A DNA stretch of 64,000 bases from Boesenbergia rotunda (lineage: Eukaryota > Streptophyta > Magnoliopsida > Zingiberales > Zingiberaceae), in the NCBI GenBank assembly GCA_024364735.1, contig JAGFNQ010001122.1:96920-160919 (forward strand). Direction: 5' to 3'. This document shows, piece by piece, positions 45,503-55,955 of this stretch. The position numbers and the translations under genes were made by a program. How positions within the stretch are numbered: position 1 is the first letter of the stretch; every line of letters starts with the position of its first letter. The notes under the pieces were generated by a model. That model saw only the letters and a list, made by a program, of their open reading frames with translations, did not search any database and was not told the DNA's origin.

Positions 45503-47749
45503 ATGGCTTCCTCGTCGCGCGACCCGCACCCCTGGTATGTCACTGCGAGGTCAGTCCTCGAACAATGCGACCTTGACACGATTATAGCAGAGTTTCACAT
45601 TCCTTCTGACCATCTTGTTTTGTTGCTTGCTGCCTCCGATCAACCTGCCAGGCCTCCCGCACACTACATTACCATCTCCCGAGATCATCTGCAGGCGGGG
45701 CAGCGTTTTCCAATCCACCCCTTCATTGCCTCGGTTTGCCACTACCTTTGCCTCAATATGTCCCAGCTAACCCCCAATTCCATCCGCCTTCTCTGCGGGA
45801 TGGCTATTATCTTCCAGTTATACCAGCTCCCCCTTCAGGCCGACCTCTTTCACCACTTCTTTTATCTGAAAAGGCAAGAATTGGGCGAGTTTTTCTTCCA
45901 AGCCCATCCCGAAACTTCTTTCCTTTCTCAGCTTCCCTCTTCCAGCAAGGGTTGGAAGGAAAGGTTTTTCTTCATCTGTCCTGCTGTGCTCCCCACCTGG
46001 CCAGTCGGGTTTCAGCGAGATTCTCCCCCGACACCTCCTCACCATACAGATTCTAGTAAGTTCCTGCTCTTCGCGCCTGCCTTCTCCGTGCTCGGTGGTC
46101 GGCACTTCTTCGTCGCGCCGCTGCTGGATGAGAACATCTTGTCCGCGTTTGGACTTAGCCCTGCACCGTTTCGTCGGCCTGCCTCTCTTGGTAAGCATTC
46201 TTTTCTTCTTTCCTGTTCCTTTACTGCCACTTGACCATTGCTTGTCCTGCAGCCGAGATGATGTATCCAGCTGCCCCTGAAGAGGGCTATGGATTGGGGG
46301 CTGAGGAGATGGAGGCGTGTATCCAAAAGCTGTTGGAAGAGCGAGAGGTGCCCGCCGCGGGACAACGGGTTGAGCAGCTTGCGAAACCTGAGGAGACTCC
46401 CTCTGGTTCCCGATCACCTGCCTCCATGCTTGAAGAGGAGGAACCCCCCAGTCTGGCTCAAAGGATACCCGGCCTCTGAGTCATCTGCTGCGATGACCGC
46501 GGGGTGATGAGTCTGTGCTTGACTCGGCCGACCCCCTGGAAGCTTCTTCCAGCCAGCCTAGCAAAAGGCAAAAGGGCAAGGCGCCGATGGCTGACCCCCT
46601 AGCCCTGCCACCTCCTTCTCCTGCAGTGCTACCGGTGGAGCTAGCTATTATCCCTCCGGGGGAAGTGTCCCCGCCCCGGCCGGCAGGGCCTATAGGCGAA
46701 GACTTGCTGTATATGTTACCGCCCTCGTTGTCCGACTGGCTCAAGAGCATGAAGGTACCGAGCGACACGACCTCCATACGATCACGAGATGTTCGGTTGT
46801 ATGGTACGGTGGCAGACAGGTTTTGGCCGGCTTGCGAGCGGGTGGCTCGGTCGGTCCCAGCGCCTGGGCGGATAACTTCATGGCCACGACTACACAGGTA
46901 TGTGTTTGCCGGTTGCTGCGTATCTTACCCTTCCTCCAACCAACGTGTCATCGAACCTCTTTGCAGTCTTGTGCCCAAGGTTATAACATGTGCGTATCCA
47001 TGATGAACCTTGCCAAGGCCCGGTATCATGCCGAGCGGCGTGCGGAAGATCTTGAAGCCCAGCTCCGGCATACCCAACTGGTTTCTGACGACGATTCGCT
47101 GAACAGCTTGAGGGCGGAAGTTATCGGCCTCCAGGACTTACTGCATCAAACTCAAGAGGAGTTGGAGATTGCCAAAGCTTAGATTATTTCGGCTGACGCT
47201 GAGGTGGTTCAGGCGCAAGCCCGGGTGGTCTAGGCTGAGGAAGCGCGGCTCCGCGATTGCAAACGCAAGGAGGGGCTGCTAGCGGACCTTTTGAGAACCA
47301 GGGCCAATCTCCGTTGGGCCAGTGAGGCTATTCCGCCGTTACGAGCGCAACTGGTGGCCAAGGAGCGGGAGGTTGGCTCGCTGCAGGACCAACTGCGGGA
47401 TTTGCGCGGCCGCTAGGCGTCCTGGGATGCGGCTCGGGGGGAGTTGGAAGGGTTGCGTAAGCGACAAACGTCCTGGGGCACGGTTCAGGCCGAGCTGGCG
47501 GAGCTTCGCTCCTACAAGGATGCGGAAGCTAACCGATTGGAGGCTCATAGGCTTGAGTGCATCAACGCCAAGGCCCATACTGACGAGATCTCCCGGCGAT
47601 TTCTGGCTGTAACGATGCACCAAGGGGTTAGCGTCGTCCGGCAACTCAAACTGGGCGGGTACCTGCCTCCCAATATGCCTCCCACTGCTGTTCGGCTTCG
47701 GGACATGTGCAAAGACCTACCCGACATAACAAAACAGCCCTTTGAGTGA
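45503..47749 (+). pseudogene. Antisense gene A: PF04195-like ('putative gypsy type transposon') plus coiled coil
   Basis: Plus-strand gene inside a minus-strand element. Exon 1 (45503-46190) encodes LIAxxxIP-type sequence: DLDTIIAEFHIPSDHLVLLL, FPIHPFIASVCHYLCLNMSQ, and SSKGWKERFFFI, matching the plant family PF04195. A 62-bp intron (46191-46252) follows, then AEMMYPAAPEEGYGLGAEEM. Frameshifts near 46450-46515 and 46840 break it; a second intron is 46898-46966. The C-terminal part is a long coiled coil (YHAERRAEDLEAQLRHTQ..., ending DISRR/VVRQLKLGGYLPPNMPP). Three in-frame TAG stops at 47180, 47231 and 47414 sit where CAG would fit. Function unknown even in intact relatives; here decayed. Confidence 0.75.
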
Positions 47750-48338
47750 GGGTCGGGCTTCTTATTTCCTCTTTTCTTGTAACGAGGGGCCACCAAGCCC
47801 CCGACTATGTAATGCGCCTTTGCTCCGAACGTGATTGTCCTTATTTGATTGCTCTATAGCAGGCGTGGCTGTTCTTGTTTTCAACTATTATGGACCCGAG
47901 TGATAATGAGAGTGGATTGGCCACAAAGCCGACTAATCAGTGTGGTTTTTGCGAGCCTCTAGCTCGGGCGCTCAGGTGAGGAGATTCTTAGGTGTTTGTG
48001 GCTCGGGCAAACCTGTGCTCGGGCCACTAGTCTTCGCGGGTGTTTGTGGCTCGGGCAAACCTGTGCTCGGGCCACTAGTCATTCGTCTTGCTTGCCTTGG
48101 ATAGCGAAACGCCCGTTCGTCGGGCCCACCTTTGTCTTATCACGCCCCCTTGCTTCTTCGTAGCCTCCATCGTAGGGTCCTGAGGAGTGCTACCTTTCCT
48201 CGCAACCCTTTTTCCGACGGCTAGGATTGGCTGCCCTCTTCTATATATGGCACACACGATTATCTTCCTTGTCGCTTTCGTTTTCCTTACACTCCCCTCC
48301 TCGACCATCTCCTCTGGTGTCCCCATATCCTTTCCGAA
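47750..48338. other. Spacer between antisense genes A and B
   Basis: Has a 47-bp direct duplication (GTGTTTGTGGCTCGGGCAAACCTGTGCTCGGGCCACTAGTC) at about 47994-48080 and a TATA-like CTATATATGG at 48240, probably the gene B promoter. Confidence 0.5.
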
Positions 48339-49723
48339 ATGTTGCATGACTTTCTGGTGGCGAGGATAGAAGAGGATGAGGATGTGTTTACGGCGGCAAT
48401 GGCGACTATGCTCGCCAATCCGACTAACGCTCCGCCGGCTACTTCAGCATCTCCTTCCCCGACGGTAAACCCTACCGAAGTCTCTTCCGTGAGTAGGGGT
48501 AAGGCGCCGGGGGAGGAGGCGCCGGGTTCTGAGGTTGAGGTTTCGGACGTGGATCCTTTCCCCTTGGAGACTAGGCGCCCTCGGAATCAACCGGCAACCG
48601 TTCGCCTCCCTTCGGGACCATGACCTCCTTCCCGCAGAGGACTCCCCTTTCCTCTCCTCGTCGAGGCTTCCGGCTCCGCGTGTGTCAACGCCCGCCGCCC
48701 CCGTTTCTTCCGCTCCAGGAGATACTCTGCCAGTGCCTCCTTCGACCCAGGCCGTCTCCTCGAGTATACAGACTAATAGACCTCTTCCTTCCCTTTTGCC
48801 GAGGATTCCTGTCTCGCTGGTATCTGCGCTAGCCGCCCCCGTTTCTTCTGCTCCAGGGGTTGTTCAGCCGGCGGTCTCTTCTATTCTAACCGGTTCTTCC
48901 GGCGTGCTATCCGATGTCCCCCCTTCTTCTATCACCGAGGGGGCCACGGGTCCTGGCCCGATGCATCTGATTCTACCTTCGCGGGTGGATCCTCGTGCTG
49001 CCTATAAGGCTCCTGACCCAGAGCCGCTAGGGTCTGCCCGGGTGGTTTATCTACACGCCCCCTTGAGCGATCATTTGTATCATGGTCTTCGAGCATTTGA
49101 TCGTCAAGATCCCATTGCCCGGGCTAATGGCGTGATGGCGGAGGTTTGCCAGGTATGTTTTTCCGAAATATCTCGCACTGGCCTAGTTCTTTCCCGGCTA
49201 ACCTTTTGCTTCCTTTGCAGCTAACCGGTGCGATCCACGACATGGGTACTTCCTTTGTCGCTCAGACTCGATCCCTTCGTCAATCAGAGTCTCAAAGGGA
49301 GGCGTTGGGGCCCAGCTCCGATGCACGCAACCGCACCCAGGCGAGGAGGCCTGGAATACGCTGCGGGCTGAGAATGCGGCCCTTCATGGGAGCGTTGCTC
49401 GCGCCAAGGCGCAGCTTTAGGAACATCTGTTGGAGCTGGACTTGGCTCGGGCGTCCACTGCCCAGATGCGACAGCAAATCACCCTCCTGGAACGAAGCGA
49501 GCGTCAGGCTCGGACTCGGGAGCTAAAGGCCCGCGCGGAGCTGGCCAAGGTCAAGGCGGAGCTCCAGGAGGCTGGCCAGTCGGCTGCGACGCTGCGCGTC
49601 GACCTGAAGACTAAGGAAGAAGAACTAACCACCCGCCTAAGCGACCTCTCGCGGATGCACAAGCATCACGCTGCTCTAGAGGCCAAGTGGAAGGAAACTC
49701 GCAAGGAGCGGGAGAAGACGTAG
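48339..49723 (+). pseudogene. Antisense gene B: Pro/Ser-rich linker plus coiled-coil protein
   Basis: Starts MLHDFLVARIEEDEDVFTAA, then a Pro/Ser/Ala-rich low-complexity region with a frameshift near 48600 (LPSGP stop; continued as DHDLLPAEDSPFL). A conserved-looking block LSDHLYHGLRAFDRQDPIARA leads to a 68-bp GT-AG intron (49153-49220), then LTGAIHDMGTSFVAQTRSL. After another frameshift come WNTLRAENAALHGSVARAKA, an in-frame TAG at 49418 (CAG expected), and a heptad coiled coil (ELKARAELAKVKAELQEAGQ) to the stop at 49721-49723. The layout parallels the C-terminal half of gene A, so the two may be related pieces. No enzymatic domain seen. Confidence 0.65.
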
Positions 49724-50369
49724 GGCCAGGTCCCATTATTGTCTTTTGTGCCCCAACCGTAGTTTTGCGCTGCTCTCCTCTCTTTTTTCTGTTTTTCGGT
49801 GTAGGCGGAGGCCAAGTTATCTTCTATAAATGCTACATTCCTTTTTCACCGTCCTCGTTCTTACATACTTCTGCCCATGTGTGTTTGGTACTTGGCGCGT
49901 AAGCGACCCGAATGGGGGAAGGTGTGCTCGTCCGTCTTTGTCCGGTGGGCGAGCGCCCGCAATGTCAGGGTCGTTGGGTATTAGTCACTCGGATAGTTGA
50001 GTACTCAAAATTCTGTGAGTGGGTATTATTCCCTCAGTGTCCCCTACTTGGGCAAGCACGAAGGAAATCCTAAGTCCGTGGTGGTTTCATGAACCATCCG
50101 AGAGTGAGCCGAAGCGTGTTTGACCAAGAAGTTAGGTTCTCGTAGTCACGAAGACTTAGTTGCCCTGAGGCGCTTGGTTTGGACAACGCCCTCGAATTGA
50201 GGATCGAGCTAGGAGCTGATCTTTCTTTCGCCTCGTTCGCAAGGCCAGAGTCAGAGTGCTCGATCGGAGCCTCCCTGGAGTCTGCTGTGCGCCCGGCCGA
50301 GAGCTGGTCCTGGGGTGTTGAGCGTAGGCCCCTGCATAGTTCGCTCGAGGCGAGGGCAATGTCGAGAGC
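49724..50369. other. Internal noncoding region of the outer element
   Basis: No gene; GC-rich toward 50150, merging into the repeat arrays. Confidence 0.45.
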
Positions 50370-50384
50370 TGACCTGGGAGTAGG

Positions 50385-50670
50385 GCTCGGCTCGCACGGA
50401 GCGAGAAGGTGGCCTCCCGACGGGGGACTCCTCAGGGAGCGTGAGCCATCACGCGTCTGGCAGAGGGTCGATCCGGGGGTAAGGCTCGCACGGAGCGAGA
50501 AGGTGGCCTCCCGATCGAGGGACTCCTCAGGGAGCGTGAGCCATCACGCGTCCGGCAATGGGCCGATCCGGGGGTAAGGCTCGCACGGAGCGAGAAGGTG
50601 GCCTCCCGGTCGGGGGACTCCTCAGGGAGCGTGAGCCATCACGCGTCCGGCAGCGGGCCGATCCGGGGGT
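50385..50670. repeat. ~95-bp tandem repeat, three copies
   Basis: Units starting GCGAGAAGGTGGCCTCCCG at 50401, 50495 and 50590 (spacing 94-95 bp), each containing CTCCTCAGGGAGCGTGAGCCATCACGCGTC. They share CTCAGGGAGCGTG with the 65-bp monomers that follow, so the arrays are related. Confidence 0.85.
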
Positions 50671-50674
50671 TGCG

Positions 50675-51327
50675 AGGCTTCCCGGTTGAGGATATCTCTG
50701 GGAGCGAGGATCACCACGCGTCGCCGGAGAGCCACGCCGAGGCTTCCCGGTCGAGGACATCTCAGGGAAAGTGGGTCGCCACACGTCGCCTGAGAGCCGC
50801 GCCAGGCTTCCGGTCGAGGACATCTCAGGGAGCGTGGGTCGTCACGCGTCGCCTGAGAGCCGCGCCGAGGCTTCCCGATCGAGGACATCTCAGGGAGCGT
50901 GGGTCGCCACGCGTCCCTGAGAACCGCGCCGAGGCTTCCCGGTCGAGGACATCTCAGGGAGCGTGGGTCGCCACGCATCGCCTGAGAGCCGCGCCGAGGC
51001 TTCCCGGTCGAGGACATCTCAGGGAGCGTGGGTCGCCACGCGTCGCCTGAGAGCCGCGCCAAGGCTTCCCGGTCGAAGACATCTCAGGGAGCGTGGATCG
51101 CCACGCGTCGCCTGAGAGTCGCGCCGAGGCTTCCCGGTCTAGGACATCTCAGGGAGCGTGGGACGCCACGCGTCGCCTGAGAGCTGCGCCGAGGCTTCCC
51201 GGTCGAGGACATCTCAGGGAGCGTGGGTCCGAGGCTTCCCGGTCGAGGACATCTCAGGGAGCGTGGGTCACCACGCGTCGCCTGAGAGCAGCGCCGAGGC
51301 TTCCCGGTCGAGGACATCTCAGGGAGC
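50675..51327. repeat. 65-bp tandem satellite-like array, left part
   Basis: About ten units of GAGGCTTCCCGGTCGAGGACATCTCAGGGAGCGTGGGTCGCCACGCGTCGCCTGAGAGCCGCGCC, some cut to ~39 bp. The array is split by the nested element at 51333-60854 and continues at 60855. All frames through it are repeat artefacts. Confidence 0.9.
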
Positions 51328-51332
51328 GTGGG
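51328..51332. repeat. Target duplication GTGGG (left copy)
   Basis: GTGGG precedes the nested LTR and recurs at 60855-60859 directly after it, within the same satellite monomer. Confidence 0.95.
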
Positions 51333-53895
51333 TGATAAGCACCATTTTATTGATTATTTTAATTGCTAAAATCCATGTTTGACCCATGTTTTTATTGCTT
51401 AATTGTGATTTTACCCTAGGTTTTAGGATTTCCTCTTATTTTGGACTTAATTGCAAATTTACACATTTTTTGGATTATTTGGCCACTAATTTTCTGATAT
51501 ATTTTTGTAGGCATGAAAGGATCCTGGACCTAGGGCATACTGGGTCAAACTTGAGTCGGATGTGAACCGGATCGAATTATCAAGCTTACAATTAATCCGG
51601 ACCGTCCGATTCAAGAGCGGCTAGATCTGAGCCATCCGGGACGATCTGAGGCAATCCGAGCTAGGGTTAGGGTTGATCAAGCTCTATGATCAAGATCTGA
51701 AGGTTTCATTCCAATCAAAGCTCAATCAACCGTTGGATAAAGCAAGGAGGGCTCTAGAGCGTCCATTCAAAGACTAAGTTGATCTGGACCATCCGTTGCA
51801 CATCTGGAGGATCCGAGCTACCACAAGGCAGATCCTGACCCCAGATCATCATCATCAAAGTTTGGCTCAAATCAGAGCAAGATCAGCCGTTGGATTTCTC
51901 AAATTAATCTGAACCGTCCAATGCTAAGTATTTAATCAGATTTTGCCTGCAGCCAAACCTTGTCGCGTCTCCGCCGCATAGTTCAGCTCCGTTTTCGTCT
52001 TCTTCAGTTCTTCAGCGTTTTTCTTCAATTCAAAGGGGCGCGACCCCTCGATTGCTTCACTAGATCGAATTCTAGGTCAGTGGAAGGTAGTTAGGATCGA
52101 GATTTCAGCTCAATTGGCATCAGAACAGGGGTGTTTGAGGGTTTCGGCATCTTTGCTACCCAATCGATCGTGTCTCGTCCACAAGCCACCTCCGACCATT
52201 TGAGCTGCTTGTAGGGGTTCTCAGGTGAGCTCAGATGTTCCTCAAATCACAATCGCGAGCCATCCATCGAGACAAGAGAGATTGGACTGGAATTTCTTCC
52301 AGCTGATTCAGTTTGAGCAGAGTGATCGATTGAGGCTGCTTTGCCACTGATTTGCTATGCCTAGGGGTTCGAAGCCGGCTCTTGATTGACAACCAAGAAG
52401 ATTTTGAGCTCGTGGAAGATTGAGGAGTAGTTTAACTCGTTTAATTTCTGTTTTTGTAGCTGTAATTTCATTACTGCCGTGTTCTGTTTCTGCATTTTAG
52501 TTTCAGCTGCTGTAGTTAACCTTTCGGATTTAATTCTGCTTAATTAGTGGTTTTAATCTGTTCTTCTATTAGCTAGCTAGTTTGTTTAGTTAATTCTCCA
52601 CTTAATTTTACTTGTTTTGCAATTTTATGCTTGAGTATCAGCTGTGCCAATTTTATTCCTTGCGTGCCATGTTATTACTGAATTTGCAATTTCAGTTTCT
52701 GAATTTTCAGTTTGTTTCACTTTCGGTGAGTTAATTCATTTAGTTTAAGTTTGTTTAGATCTTAGCTTCATTTCTGAATCTTGTTTAGCTTGGTACATCC
52801 AAATTTCAGATTGTTCTTCATTTTTAAATCCTTGCGTATCAGATTTCTGCACACCATTTGAGCTGAATTCAGTTTGTCCTGCTTATCAGATTTGCGTTTC
52901 TGCTTAATGAATTGTGGAGCTTGAATCTAGTTTAATTTGCAGATGGTTTGTTTCTGAATTGTAGCCCCATCTCAGCTTCATGATCTGAATTTTTACAAAC
53001 GAAATCTGAAAGTTTCATCTCTGCATAAATTGTTTCTGCACATGCTGCTGGGTTCCGAATTCTGTTTCTGCAGTCCTTTATTTCTGAAAATTGCCTTCGG
53101 TTGTTGTTCCATGTTTTCTTGGTTTCACATCAGTGTATCAATTCCAGCTTGTTGGCTGCTTGTATTGAATTTAGTTTGTTGCTGACAATTCTGCATATGG
53201 ATCCCTGCAGTTTGGTATCAAGAAAGCCTAGCACTGATTAGTATCAGAATTAAACTTACCTTCTAGTGCCTTGCTGTGATTGATTTCATTTGCATTCGGA
53301 ATTGGATAGGTTCTGAATTGTAAACCATCTCTGCATTCACTGATTCGTATCAGTTTCTTTCTGCAAACACAGCAACTTCATTCTGAGATTCGAGTTCAAA
53401 ACCTGCCATTAAATAACTCCATTGGAAGCCTAGCTGCCCAAGCTGAATTGATCAGCTACAAATTTATGTACTTAATGTCAACTTTTGGCACATCAGTTTT
53501 ACTCATTGTGGTATCAATTGTTGCTTGCATTTAGAGTCAAGTTAGGTTTCGGCAGTGACTTAGTGATTTGTTTAGATTGCTTAACATTGGTTGGATTCAT
53601 TTACTCCGTATTTGACTTGCACTTAATATCAGATTGTTTACCATATTGTTTTCCATTACGTTTCCATTTCTAATTGAAACCAAAACCCAAATATTTATTT
53701 GAAACCCAAAAACATAAACGACACCTAAATACAAGCGCGAATCAAACAACGTCAACTAGTCCCCGAGAAAAATACGACCTGTGGCCCCTATATTACATTT
53801 TCATGCTTTTGATTGTAAAAGGGTTTCCAGCTTTCATTCATTTATAAATTCTAAATTTGAGACCCACATTCGTGACACATAGTTTGGGTCCGTCA
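51333..53895 (+). repeat. Nested element 5' LTR
   Basis: 2563 bp, TGATAAGCACCATTTTATTG to TTTGGGTCCGTCA. Confidence 0.95.
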
Positions 53896-53898
53896 AAT

Positions 53899-53918
53899 TT
53901 TTGGCGCCGTTGCCGGGG
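53899..53918 (+). other. Athila-type primer-binding site
   Basis: TTTGGCGCCGTTGCCGGGGA, four bases past the LTR; the standard Athila primer site, complementary to the 3' end of tRNA-Asp. Confidence 0.85.
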
Positions 53919-54056
53919 AAGCAACTAGTTGATTTGTTTGATTTTTGCTTGTATACTTTTTGACATATCATTGGGTTCTATTTTTGTTGCTTATTCTTTT
54001 GTATACGGTTACTGTCATTTTTCTTGTTTGTTTTGTGACAGGGGTGCAGGTTAAAA

Positions 54057-55955
54057 ATGTTTTCATCCACTTATCAGCAGCCGTGTCCACAATTTCAGCA
54101 GAACCAACCATTTCAATTTCCACAGCAATTTCACCCTTGCAACCAGAATTTTCAGCCCACTCAATTTCAGTGTTCACCACCACAATTTCAACCTCAGATC
54201 CAAGATTTCCAGGGCTACCATTCTCAGCAAGTTCAACCATCCTTTCAACCACAATATCAACATTTTCAGCAAGATTTCCATTTTCAGCAAGACACTCAGA
54301 ATTTTCAGCCCCTCCCATTTCAGCAGTTTAATCAAGGAGGCTTTGATGATCCTGATTGGGATGAGGCTCTACACCAAAGGATGATGGAAATTTTGCAACA
54401 AATTCAACAACAACAACAACAACAACAGCGAAATTTTCAACAACAACAACGGTTTCAAAACATACAAGATAAATTGAATCAGATAAAAGCCCAAATATCA
54501 GAACAATTATCTTCTCAAGTTGCTTTTAATTCTGAGAGCCACGGAGTTGGTTTTATATCAGTTCAAGGTGACCCTAGGGCATGGCCAAGTCCTTCTTCAA
54601 GTGATCTTAGAATTTTGGAAGAAGAAGAAGAAGACGAAATCATTAAAATCTGGGCACCTACAGCATGCATTCCTCCGGAGATTCCTACTCAAAATTCATT
54701 TTCAAATTTTTCAGCTCCAGAAGAAGAAATTGAAGCTCCACAGGACCATTCTAGACTTTTATTTTGTGATGATAGTGTTATTAGTGGTCCTAATTTTTCT
54801 GATACTGTTGTTGCAGATATTACAGAAGAAGAATGCATAGGAGATGATTCCATAGGTGTAGGGGATTGCACTAAGCCCCAGGGACCACCACAAGACTCAG
54901 AGAATGAACCAGAAAGTGTAGGGACTTGCATGGTGGAAGCAAGCACCCAAGGATCACCAGTTGAGTGTCCACCAGAGAGTGAGGCTGAAGAGGAGCATGT
55001 ACTTGATCAGGAGGAGGCCACAGATACATCTATTATTGTAGAACCTCCAGGTATTCTCCAGCACGCTCAGGTAAGTATTTCTCCTCTTTGTTCAGAAAAA
55101 TTCAAAAAGGTACCTAGTTCTGAATTTATTGATTCTGATGAATTTATTGATATACCTTGTGTAGAAAGTGTTTGTGAAAATCCAATAGAGGTACCAAACA
55201 TTGATTTCATTGTAGATATAAATAGCGAAATAATTTTAGAGGCACCCATAATTGATATAGTTTGTTATGATGAATCTTTAGATACATCTTTTGTGAATAT
55301 GGATAGTGAAAATTTTTTAGAAGTGCCTGAAATTGATGTTATTTATTTTGATGAATCTCTTGCTATGTCTTATGCTGAAAATGAATGTGAAAGACTTTTG
55401 GAGATACCTGATATTGATTTGATTGGCTGTGATACATTGCTTGATACACCCTGGATGGAAAATAATTGTGAAATTTCTATTGATGTACCAGAAATTGATT
55501 TCTTTATTTGTGATGAGTATCTGGATGCAAATTTCATAGGAAATGATTTTGATAATTTCATTAAGATGCTAAAATTTGATTTAATTGGACATGATGCAAT
55601 TTTGGATTCATTTTATGCAGAGACTGATATTATTTCATTTCTTTCTGACCCAGCACACTTGAGAGAGGTATTACATTGTTTTGCAAGGTCCAGAAGACTC
55701 CAGGAGTGGGTGCTCCAACTGAACAGACTTCAACCTCCTGGAAGTACTTCCAAAAGGCATAAAGAAGGAGGAGATGATTTTACTCTAATCCATAGCCCTC
55801 CATTCTTTCAATGGCTATTATACCTGAATCGCCTTCGGCCACCGGAGCATAATTCTGCAAAGTTCAAGTGTGGGGGAGTCTTAATTCTCCCAGTCACCCA
55901 GAGGCACTACCAAGATGGAGGCTTCTTCTGGATCGACTCCGTCCACCAGAAATAA
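54057..55955 (+). CDS. 632-residue protein of the nested element: Gln-rich, acidic, with 27-residue repeats
   Basis: Intact frame from ATG at 54057, about 140 bp after the primer site. Residues 1-150 are Gln/Phe-rich and prion-like (FQQ, QFQP repeats, an eight-Gln run) ending in a short helix (IQDKLNQIKAQISEQ). Residues 185-335 are acidic and disordered. Residues ~380-525 hold 27-residue tandem repeats anchored by P-x-I-D at 397, 424, 451 and 478, with a degenerate fifth at 505, each followed by DESLDTSF-like sequence. The C-terminus has two copies of a W-x-L-x-LNRL-x-PP motif (551 and 586) and ends GGFFWIDSVHQK. No CCHC knuckle, protease, RT, integrase or known Gag fold is visible. I do not recognise the protein. 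An open frame this long in a ~1% diverged element suggests it was under selection until recently. Confidence 0.8.
   Translation: MFSSTYQQPCPQFQQNQPFQFPQQFHPCNQNFQPTQFQCSPPQFQPQIQDFQGYHSQQVQPSFQPQYQHFQQDFHFQQDTQNFQPLPFQQFNQGGFDDPDWDEALHQRMMEILQQIQQQQQQQQRNFQQQQRFQNIQDKLNQIKAQISEQLSSQVAFNSESHGVGFISVQGDPRAWPSPSSSDLRILEEEEEDEIIKIWAPTACIPPEIPTQNSFSNFSAPEEEIEAPQDHSRLLFCDDSVISGPNFSDTVVADITEEECIGDDSIGVGDCTKPQGPPQDSENEPESVGTCMVEASTQGSPVECPPESEAEEEHVLDQEEATDTSIIVEPPGILQHAQVSISPLCSEKFKKVPSSEFIDSDEFIDIPCVESVCENPIEVPNIDFIVDINSEIILEAPIIDIVCYDESLDTSFVNMDSENFLEVPEIDVIYFDESLAMSYAENECERLLEIPDIDLIGCDTLLDTPWMENNCEISIDVPEIDFFICDEYLDANFIGNDFDNFIKMLKFDLIGHDAILDSFYAETDIISFLSDPAHLREVLHCFARSRRLQEWVLQLNRLQPPGSTSKRHKEGGDDFTLIHSPPFFQWLLYLNRLRPPEHNSAKFKCGGVLILPVTQRHYQDGGFFWIDSVHQK

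Noticed and set aside
50527..51335. Open frames on both strands over the 65-bp arrays (also 60797-61445)
   Set aside because: Peptides are repetitive translations of tandem monomers, with no gene signals.
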